Assembly: GCA_900540945.1 (NCBI GenBank)
Contig: UQHQ01000042.1
Location: forward strand, 1-14,365
Direction: 5' to 3'
DNA length: 14,365 nt
Source of the DNA: an uncultured Collinsella sp.
GTDB taxonomy: Bacteria; Actinomycetota; Coriobacteriia; Coriobacteriales; Coriobacteriaceae
Shown here: positions 1 through 6,315 of the stretch, piece by piece
Layout of the letters: each line of letters starts with the position of its first letter
Position numbering within the stretch: position 1 is the first letter of the stretch
Made by a program: the position numbers and the translations under genes
The notes under the pieces: model-generated
The model's database searches: none
The model's input: the letters and a program-made list of their open reading frames with translations, nothing else
What the model was told of the DNA's origin: nothing

Positions 1-4
1 TCAC

Positions 5-27
5 GAGCGGGGGCTCCTGTCTTTTTA
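5..27 (+). terminator. Possible intrinsic terminator tail of an upstream gene (cut by window edge)
   Basis: A G-rich stretch ending GGGGGCTCC is followed by TGTCTTTTTAG. Within the window only a 4-bp GAGC/GCTC stem forms. The G-rich part looks like the 3' arm of a longer stem whose 5' arm lies outside the window. Strand and function are inferred from the T-run. Confidence 0.3.
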
Positions 28-96
28 GTGCCCTCGGATTGGGTCATAGTGTCTGTCGTTGCCAAAACATCGGCGTTGTGGCAGATGCCAACGACT

Positions 97-183
97 GCCC
101 CCTTTATGTTGCGGTGGAATAGGGACTAAATGGGAGTCTCAGAGGCCAAAACAGTCCCTATTCCACCGCAACTTCATGGGGGC
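97..183. repeat. Long, near-perfect inverted repeat upstream of cutC
   Basis: The arms 108-127 (gttgcggtggaatagggact) and 153-172 are exact reverse complements over 20 bp and flank a 25-nt centre. After a 4-5 nt imperfect stretch the pairing resumes with GCCCCC (97-102) against GGGGGC (178-183). In RNA this would be a very stable hairpin; in DNA it could extrude as a cruciform. No T-run follows the right arm, so a simple terminator is unlikely. It could be a REP or MITE-like mobile repeat, or a regulatory structure in the cutC leader. A weaker inverted repeat, GTCGTTG (55-61) with CAACGAC (89-95), lies just to its left. Confidence 0.8.
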
Positions 184-230
184 GTGCGACAATGCCCATC
201 GGAAAACGTTTGTTATCTGGGGGTCTATCT

Positions 231-908
231 ATGCTGTACGAGTTTTGTGCCGAGAACTTTGAGCGGGTGCCGGCGGCTATTGATGCCGGTGCAAGGCGCA
301 TCGAGCTGTGCGACAACCTTGCCGTCGGTGGTACCACGCCCTCGGCCGGCGTTATCAGCGCTGCGGTCAGCTATGCTCACGAGCATGATGCGCGAGTGAT
401 GTGCATGATTCGCCCGCGTGGCGGTGACTTTCACTACAACCAGGACGAGCTGCGCATGATGGAGATGGACTTGGGTCTTGCTGTGAGCGCCGGCGCCGAC
501 GGTTTGGTCTTTGGCTGCTGCAAGCCTTGTGCCGGCGGATGGGCGCTCGATGAACTTACGCTCGGCGCCCTCGTGATGGCTGCGGGCTGCGCGACCGAGG
601 AGTGCAAGCGTGAGCCCATCGACATCACCTTCCACATGGCCTTTGACCAGCTCTCGCTCGAGGCTCAGCTCGATGCCGTCGACACACTCGCCGACTGCGG
701 CATCACGCGCATCCTGACACATGGTGGCGCTGCCGGAACGTCGATCGAGGACAACCTGGAGCACCTGTCGCGTCTTGTCGAGTATGCGGGCGATCGCCTG
801 ACCATTCTTCCCGGCGGCGGCATTTCCACGGCCAACCGCGATACCGTGGCTGCGGCACTGGGCGTCTCCGAGCTCCATGGTACCAAGATCGTGCCGCTGG
901 AGGTATAA
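231..908 (+). CDS. cutC: CutC family protein (TIM barrel, putative copper homeostasis)
   Basis: The 225-residue protein matches the CutC family almost end to end. Visible signatures are RIELC at residues 23-27, GGTTPS at 33-38, RPRGGDF at 61-67, FHMAFD mid-protein, ILTHGG, and the late LPGGGI. CutC proteins are cytosolic TIM barrels long linked to copper tolerance, but their enzymatic reaction is not established. I chose ATG 231 because family members begin at this point (MLYEFC...) and a GGGGGT stands 7 nt upstream. An in-frame ATG at 192 adds 13 residues that do not look like the family. The downstream GalT-like gene starts 3 nt after the stop, so the two are almost certainly co-transcribed. 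The FHMAFD segment replaces the more usual FHRAFD; whether this matters is unknown. Confidence 0.88.
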   Translation: MLYEFCAENFERVPAAIDAGARRIELCDNLAVGGTTPSAGVISAAVSYAHEHDARVMCMIRPRGGDFHYNQDELRMMEMDLGLAVSAGADGLVFGCCKPCAGGWALDELTLGALVMAAGCATEECKREPIDITFHMAFDQLSLEAQLDAVDTLADCGITRILTHGGAAGTSIEDNLEHLSRLVEYAGDRLTILPGGGISTANRDTVAAALGVSELHGTKIVPLEV

Positions 909-911
909 CCC

Positions 912-1709
912 GTGGCGCTGGTATTTGACGTTCAGCAGGCGAACGGTAAGCCCGACGATAACCGGCGCCCTGGCACCGCGTGCCCCTTTTGCGATACCGA
1001 GGGACTCGCCAATATCATCCGGCGCGACGGCGACTGCATCTGGCTCGAGAATAAGTTCAAAACCCTGCGCGCCACCCGTCAAACCGTGCTGATCGAGTCA
1101 GCCGATCACGATGCCGACCTGGCGACCTATGAGCCGGATGAACTCCACCATGTGATGAGGTTTGCCCTGGATTGCTGGCAGCAGATGATCGATTCACGGC
1201 AGTATCGAAGCGTGCTCATGTACAAGAACAAGGGTCCTCTCTCGGGCGGTAGTCTCGTTCATCCGCACATGCAGATTGTGGGTTTGGAGCAGGAAGACGG
1301 CTATGCTTCGTTGACTTCCGCCAATTTCGAAGGCATCAATGTCTGGCAACAGGGGAGAATCGCGGCCAACATCTCAACCGAACCGATCATGGGGTTCTTT
1401 GAGGTCAACGTTTCAGCCCCGCAGGGAATCGCCGCCAGCGATGACACAAGAGACCAAGCCGAGGCAGATCTCTTCGCCGATGCGATCCAGGTGGCTCTGC
1501 GCTATATCCTGAACGAGCACCACGGTGGTCGCGCAGAGTCGTACAACTTGTTCTTCTATCACCTGGGCGGTCGGACCATTGCCAAGGCGCTGCCGCGTTG
1601 GGTGGTTTCGCCCTACTTTGTCGGCTATCGTTTGGCCCAGGTCAATGCCGAGACAACGCTCGATATCGATGCTGAGCGCTTGCGTGCGCATCTGGAAACG
1701 CTCGTATAG
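912..1709 (+). CDS. GalT/HIT-superfamily protein (DUF4931-like)
   Basis: This 265-residue protein has the hallmarks of the galactose-1-phosphate uridylyltransferase fold. A CPFC pair sits at residues 24-27, as in zinc-binding GalT. HPHMQ lies at 117-121, preceded by NKGPLSGGS, which parallels the GalT active-site region ending in HPHxQ. GalT enzymes transfer a UMP group through a histidine intermediate; here the second histidine of HPH would be the nucleophile. The substrate is not evident, and the protein is shorter than classical GalT (about 350 residues), so I call only the superfamily and the DUF4931-like subgroup. The start is GTG 912, with GGAGGT at 899-904 inside the 3' end of cutC and a 7-nt spacer, which is a translationally coupled arrangement. 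The gene ends 30 nt before a convergent gene. Confidence 0.75.
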   Translation: MALVFDVQQANGKPDDNRRPGTACPFCDTEGLANIIRRDGDCIWLENKFKTLRATRQTVLIESADHDADLATYEPDELHHVMRFALDCWQQMIDSRQYRSVLMYKNKGPLSGGSLVHPHMQIVGLEQEDGYASLTSANFEGINVWQQGRIAANISTEPIMGFFEVNVSAPQGIAASDDTRDQAEADLFADAIQVALRYILNEHHGGRAESYNLFFYHLGGRTIAKALPRWVVSPYFVGYRLAQVNAETTLDIDAERLRAHLETLV

Positions 1710-1739
1710 CAAGATTAACACCCGTGTAATGCGGACAGT

Positions 1740-2738
1740 CTAGCGCGCCATGGCGTCGCGGCCGGCCTCGACACGCTTGCGCTGGGCGGCGCGCTCCTCG
1801 CCGGTCAGACGCTCAAAGAGATGCCCGATAAACGAGGCGAGTATCTGCTGAAACAGCGTTCCGCACATGACGGGAAACACGACTTCGCCTGGAAAGTACT
1901 GTGTGGCGATGACGGCGCCCGAAGAGATGTTACGCATGCCGCAGGTAAAGCACATGGTAGTCGTCTCGCTATATGGCAGATGCAGCGCACGGGCGACCAG
2001 AAAACCGACGACAAAGCCGCTGATGGCGAAGGTCAAAATAAAGAGGGCGACTTCCAGACGCATCGCGTTCATGTGCAGGACGTACTCGCTCATGGCGGTG
2101 GAGTTGGAGGCGATAATGCCCATCATCATGAACTTGCAGGCGGGCGAGAGCGCGGGGGAGAGCTTCTCGTGTCCCCATCCACGTGTGAGCTCGTTGATCA
2201 CGATGCCGAGCACGGCGGGGATGGCGATCATAAAGGCCATGTCCTGCATCATGCTCGGCACATCGATCGAGACGGTGGCACCCAGCAAGAGCTTCAGCGT
2301 GAGCGGAATCGTTACAGGCGAGATAACCGAGGACGTCAGGATGATGGTGAGCGCGAGCGGGCCGTTGCCGCCGAACATGCTAATCCACATAAAGGCAGTG
2401 ACCGCCACGGGTACGCTGTACTCGAGCACGATGCCGCAGACAAGGTTGGGATTGGAGCCAAAGAACAGCGATCCCATGGCATAGGCTGCTATGGGAATAA
2501 GCACCGCCGAGACGAGCAGCGCCAAAATCAGGTGCAGGGGACGGCGGAACACCTCAGCGACCTGGTGGAAGGTGTTGCTGAGCGCACCTTGGAACGTCAT
2601 AAAGGCGAAGAGGGCGGGAACGATGGGCTTAAGTACTCCGATCTGCTGGGGAAAGAGCACGCCGAGCGTTACGCAAATCGGAACGATGACCTGCATATGC
2701 CCCGCGAGGAACTTTCCCAGTCCAACCCATTGCTTCAT
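1740..2738 (-). CDS. BASS-family (bile acid:sodium symporter-like) transporter
   Basis: A 332-residue, very hydrophobic protein with about nine or ten membrane segments spread over residues 12 to 310, followed by a charged cytoplasmic tail. Motifs that fit the bile acid:sodium symporter superfamily are EYSVPVAVTAFMW in the fourth segment region and CGMRNISSG in the later half. Family members move bile acids, organic anions or other small acids with sodium; the substrate cannot be read from the sequence. I prefer the ATG at 2738 (MKQWVG), which has AAAGGGAG upstream, over the in-frame ATG at 2798, which adds 20 polar residues and lacks a clear ribosome binding site. The gene is monocistronic as far as visible: it converges on the GalT-like gene and diverges from recJ. 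Confidence 0.78.
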   Translation of the reverse strand: MKQWVGLGKFLAGHMQVIVPICVTLGVLFPQQIGVLKPIVPALFAFMTFQGALSNTFHQVAEVFRRPLHLILALLVSAVLIPIAAYAMGSLFFGSNPNLVCGIVLEYSVPVAVTAFMWISMFGGNGPLALTIILTSSVISPVTIPLTLKLLLGATVSIDVPSMMQDMAFMIAIPAVLGIVINELTRGWGHEKLSPALSPACKFMMMGIIASNSTAMSEYVLHMNAMRLEVALFILTFAISGFVVGFLVARALHLPYSETTTMCFTCGMRNISSGAVIATQYFPGEVVFPVMCGTLFQQILASFIGHLFERLTGEERAAQRKRVEAGRDAMAR

Positions 2739-2898
2739 ATGCCCCGTGACTCCCTTTATCCGCGAACTCGTTTGAATGGATATGCTAGACGCTCGCATGC
2801 GTCCGTGCGTCAGAAACGCTCGATTATTTCGAGGCTATTACCGGTCTCGTTTACCGAAACCAGGGCGTGCCGCGAGGCTCTGCGTCCGTGCCGCACGG

Positions 2899-2904
2899 TA
2901 TAAT
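2899..2904 (+). promoter_or_regulatory. -10 element (TATAAT) for the recJ-recQ transcript
   Basis: A perfect TATAAT stands 57 nt before the upstream ORF and 109 nt before the recJ start. No convincing TTGACA lies 16-18 nt upstream, so the -35 is weak or absent. The position, between two divergent genes and pointing at recJ, supports the call. Confidence 0.5.
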
Positions 2905-2960
2905 AAATCCGTTCAACAGATCTGCCTGCCGAAGCGGGCATACACAGAGGACTCATCGCT

Positions 2961-3026
2961 ATGAACCGTGAGAGGTATCGCGGCGACCTGCCCCTATCGG
3001 GGGTGGGCGCCTATGTCATCGCTTAA
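2961..3026 (+). CDS. Possible 21-residue leader ORF overlapping the recJ start
   Basis: ATG 2961 is preceded by AGAGGA (2946-2951) with a 9-nt spacer, a better ribosome binding site than that of the large downstream ORF. The frame runs 21 codons (MNRERY ... GAYVIA) and stops with TAA at 3024-3026, 14 nt past the probable recJ start at 3013. This overlap is what one expects of a translationally coupled leader. A chance ORF of this length is not rare, so the evidence rests on the ribosome binding site and the overlap. Confidence 0.35.
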   Translation: MNRERYRGDLPLSGVGAYVIA

Positions 3027-6000
3027 GACGACGCATCGCTGGGCGGTCGCTCAGCAAAATCCCGAGCTCGAAAAGGAGCTTTCGGCTGGTCTGGGCATAC
3101 CCGGGCTGGTGGCGCGCATTATGGTTGCGCACGGCATTACATCCATCGAGGAAGGCCAGCTGTTTTTGACGCCTTCGCTCGATCGCGACTGGGCGGACCC
3201 GCTTGTTATTCCGGGCATGGCGGTCGTCGCCGACCGCGTTGAGCGTGCTATTCGCAACCACGAGCGTATCGCCGTCTTTGGCGATTTTGACGTCGACGGC
3301 ATTACGTCGACTTGTCTGTTGACCGAGGCGCTACGTTCGTTTGGCGCCAACGTCACGCCGTTTATTCCGCACCGCTTTGACGAGGGCTACGGCCTGTCGC
3401 GTGCGGCGCTCGACCGCGTCAACGAGCTTGCTCAACCCAACCTGATTGTGACCGTCGATAACGGTATTGCTGCCAAGGAAGAGGTCTCCTACCTGGAGAG
3501 CCTGGGGATTGATTTGGTGGTCACGGACCATCACGAGCCGTCCGACCAGGTGCCGCAGGGCGTGCCCCTGACCGACCCCAAGCTCGAGGACGAGGGCCCC
3601 TCGCGCGAGCTTGCCGGTGCCGGTGTGGCGCTTAAGCTGGTACAGGTCCTGGGCGAGCGTTTGGGCAAGCCGTCGTATTGGCGTTCGCTGATAGAGGTCG
3701 CGGCGCTGGGCACCGTGTCCGACATGATGCCGCTCACGCCCGAGAATCGCGCACTGGTCGCCGAGGGCATCCAACAGATGCGCGTGACGGCCCGCCCCGG
3801 TTATATCGCGCTTGCCGCACTTGCCAAGGCCGACCTTTCTACCATTACGGCCGACGGCCTGTCGTTTTCGCTCATCCCTCGTCTGAATGCTGCCGGCCGC
3901 ATGGCTGATCCCAAGCTGGCGCTCGACCTGCTGCTTGCCCGGGACCCCATCGAAGCGAGCGCGCTTGCCGCCGAGCTCGAGGAAATCAATCGCCAACGCC
4001 GCGAGATCGAGGCCGAGCTTACGCGCGATGCCATGGCGAAGGTCGAGGAGACTTATGACGGCGGGCGCGCGATTGTCGTGGGCGGCGAAGGTTGGCACGA
4101 GGGCGTCAAGGGCATCGTGGCGAGCCGCCTGACCAACCGTTATCACGTGCCGGCGCTGCTGTTCTCGATCGAGGACGGTATCGCTCGCGGTTCGGGTCGC
4201 TCGGTGGGCAAAGTCAACCTGTTCGACGCCGTAGAACGCTGCTCTGACCTGCTGATTCGTCGCGGCGGGCATGCCGGTGCGGTGGGCGTGACCATCGAGG
4301 CATCCAAGCTCGATGAGTTCCGCCGTCGCCTTTCGGCCGTGCTATCGGAGCTTCCTGCCGATGACTTTGAGGACACTGACGAGGTTGCCGCCACCGTTGA
4401 CCTCTCCGAGCTGAATATCGAGACCATCGAGCAGATTTCCCGTCTTGAGCCGTTTGGCCAGGGCAATAAGGTGCCGCTTCTGGCCGCCGAGGGCGTGACG
4501 ATGTGCAATCGCGCCGTGGTGGGCAAAACCGGCGAGCACATGCGCTTTGTGGCGACCGATGGCGCCGCGAGCGTGCCGGCCATCATGTTCCGCGTGCCGC
4601 AGATCGATAAACTCATCAATTGCGACAGTGCCGTCGACTTGGTGTTCGAGGCCGTGGCCGAACATTGGCAGGGACGTGTGAAGCCCAAGCTCATGATTAA
4701 AGATGTCTTGGTGCGCGATACCGCGGCGCCCAATATCGACGATCCGGCATGTGAGCTTCGCCGCGGCGTGCAACCAGCGGATTCTGGCCTGCGCCTGGAG
4801 TCGCGTAAACGTGAGACGCTCGCCCAGCTTTCTTATACCGAGCTCACGCGCTCGCTTATCCATAGCTTTATCGGCTCGAACCAGCCGCATCGCGCGCAGG
4901 TCGAGGCACTCGACGCGCTCGCCGACCACCAGAGCGTCTTGGCCGTTATGGGGACGGGGCGCGGCAAGTCGCTCATCTTCCATGTGCACGCCGCGCGCGA
5001 GGCGGTCCTTCGTGGGCGGGCGAGCATCTTTGTCTATCCGCTGCGCGCGCTCGTTGCCGACCAGGCTTATCACCTCTCGTCGACGATGGCTGCGCTCGGC
5101 ATTGGCGTGGGCGTGTTGACCGGCGAGACCGTGGAGGCAGCGCGCGATGACGTGTTTGCCGGCCTGGCTTCGGGCCGCACCGGCATCGTTCTCACGACGC
5201 CGGAGTTCCTGTCTATCCATCGCGATCGCTTTGCACGTTCTGGACGTATTGGCTTTGTCGTTATCGATGAGGCACACCATGCCGGTCTTGCCAAAGGCGG
5301 CGACCGGAGCGCCTACCTCGACATGCCCGATATTCTCAAAGCCCTGGGCGACCCCGTTGTCATGGCGGCAACGGCTACCGCGACGGCCCCGGTCGTGGCG
5401 GAGCTTGCTCGTGTATTGCCGATTACCAGGACGGTGGTCGACGAGACCGTTCGCGAGAACCTGCAACTCGAGGACGACCGTGACCTTGCGAGCCGCGAAA
5501 ATCGCCTGGTGTCAATCGTGGCGACGGGGGAGAAGACCGTCATCTACGTCAACTCGCGCGACCAGTCCGTGGCGCTTGCCAAGACGTTGCGCAAACGCGT
5601 GCCCGACTGCGCGACCCATATTGCGTTCTATAACGCCGGGCTTGCGCGCTCCGATCGCCGCCGTGTCGAGGAAGCGTTTCGCGACGGAAGCCTCAGTTGC
5701 ATCGTTTCGACCTCTGCCTTCGGTGAGGGCGTCAACCTGCCCGATATCCGTCATGTCGTGCTCTACCACATGCCGTTTGGTGCGATTGAGTTTAACCAGA
5801 TGAGTGGCCGTGCCGGCCGCGATGGACAGCCCGCCGTGATTCACCTGCTCTATTCGTCGCGTGACGCTCGTATTAATGAGCGCCTGCTCGATTGTTACGC
5901 GCCCGAGCGCGATGAGCTTGTCACTCTCTATCGAGCGCTGCAGACCATGTGGCGCTCCAACCGTGGCAAGACGGGGGACGATTCATTCTGCGCGAGCGAT

Positions 6001-6300
6001 ATCGACATTGCGCAGATGTGTCTTGCCATCGATGCCCGCACACCGGTCGACGAGCGCTCGGTGGAAAGCGGCCTGGGAATCTTCGAAGAACTCGGTTTCT
6101 GCCGCGTTTCGGGGTTTGACGATACGCGTCGCATCGCGATGGCGGAAAACCCCGGTCGCGTGCAATTAAGCAGGTCAATTCGCTATTTGGAGGGCTTGCG
6201 CTCGCGCATGGAGTTCACGGCTTTTCGGAGCTGGGCACTCGATTCGTGCGCTTCTGATATGCTAGCCAAAGTTAACCGCCCGATCGTACCGCGGGCCTAG
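3013..6300 (+). CDS. recJ: RecJ single-strand DNA exonuclease fused to a RecQ-like helicase
   Basis: The 1095-residue protein joins two enzymes. Residues 1 to about 570 are a complete RecJ: DFDVDG at 91-96, DHH at 172-174, GTVSD at 233-237, GGHAG at 418-422 in the DHHA1 part, then an OB-like region from LEPFGQGN at 478. Residues about 610-960 are a superfamily 2 helicase with Walker A GTGRGKS (647-653), DEAHH (752-756), a TATAT motif III and QMSGRAGRDG (929-938). A winged-helix-like tail follows. The four-cysteine zinc ribbon usual in RecQ is not visible. RecJ degrades single strands 5' to 3' and RecQ unwinds ahead of it in RecF-type repair, so the fusion makes functional sense. The start ATG 3013 gives MSSLKTTHRW, the usual RecJ beginning, behind GGGGGTGGG. 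GTG 2968 in frame lacks a ribosome binding site. rel follows 15 nt later. Confidence 0.9.
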   Translation: MSSLKTTHRWAVAQQNPELEKELSAGLGIPGLVARIMVAHGITSIEEGQLFLTPSLDRDWADPLVIPGMAVVADRVERAIRNHERIAVFGDFDVDGITSTCLLTEALRSFGANVTPFIPHRFDEGYGLSRAALDRVNELAQPNLIVTVDNGIAAKEEVSYLESLGIDLVVTDHHEPSDQVPQGVPLTDPKLEDEGPSRELAGAGVALKLVQVLGERLGKPSYWRSLIEVAALGTVSDMMPLTPENRALVAEGIQQMRVTARPGYIALAALAKADLSTITADGLSFSLIPRLNAAGRMADPKLALDLLLARDPIEASALAAELEEINRQRREIEAELTRDAMAKVEETYDGGRAIVVGGEGWHEGVKGIVASRLTNRYHVPALLFSIEDGIARGSGRSVGKVNLFDAVERCSDLLIRRGGHAGAVGVTIEASKLDEFRRRLSAVLSELPADDFEDTDEVAATVDLSELNIETIEQISRLEPFGQGNKVPLLAAEGVTMCNRAVVGKTGEHMRFVATDGAASVPAIMFRVPQIDKLINCDSAVDLVFEAVAEHWQGRVKPKLMIKDVLVRDTAAPNIDDPACELRRGVQPADSGLRLESRKRETLAQLSYTELTRSLIHSFIGSNQPHRAQVEALDALADHQSVLAVMGTGRGKSLIFHVHAAREAVLRGRASIFVYPLRALVADQAYHLSSTMAALGIGVGVLTGETVEAARDDVFAGLASGRTGIVLTTPEFLSIHRDRFARSGRIGFVVIDEAHHAGLAKGGDRSAYLDMPDILKALGDPVVMAATATATAPVVAELARVLPITRTVVDETVRENLQLEDDRDLASRENRLVSIVATGEKTVIYVNSRDQSVALAKTLRKRVPDCATHIAFYNAGLARSDRRRVEEAFRDGSLSCIVSTSAFGEGVNLPDIRHVVLYHMPFGAIEFNQMSGRAGRDGQPAVIHLLYSSRDARINERLLDCYAPERDELVTLYRALQTMWRSNRGKTGDDSFCASDIDIAQMCLAIDARTPVDERSVESGLGIFEELGFCRVSGFDDTRRIAMAENPGRVQLSRSIRYLEGLRSRMEFTAFRSWALDSCASDMLAKVNRPIVPRA

Positions 6301-6315
6301 GGGAAGGGGACCTCG

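Noticed and set aside
225..1082. 285-codon ORF on the minus strand
   Set aside because: It lies antisense to cutC and the GalT-like gene, has no ribosome binding site or recognisable motif, and has the composition of a mirror frame in high-GC coding DNA.
1710..1739. Bidirectional terminator between the convergent GalT-like and BASS genes
   Set aside because: No stem of useful length and no T-run on either strand in these 30 nt.
1821..2903. 360-codon ORF on the plus strand
   Set aside because: It is antisense to the BASS transporter, and its product is a low-complexity mix of H, D, G, R and E; the transporter has clear membrane segments and motifs.
2968..3012. N-terminal extension of RecJ from GTG 2968
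   Set aside because: The nearest Shine-Dalgarno is 16 nt away, the extra 15 residues do not fit the family, and ATG 3013 gives the usual RecJ N-terminus.
3331..4272. 313-codon minus-strand ORF inside recJ
   Set aside because: A shadow frame of the RecJ domain, whose catalytic motifs are all in the plus frame.
4342..5466. 374-codon minus-strand ORF inside the RecJ-RecQ gene
   Set aside because: A shadow of the OB and helicase regions; rich in His and Arg with no family resemblance.
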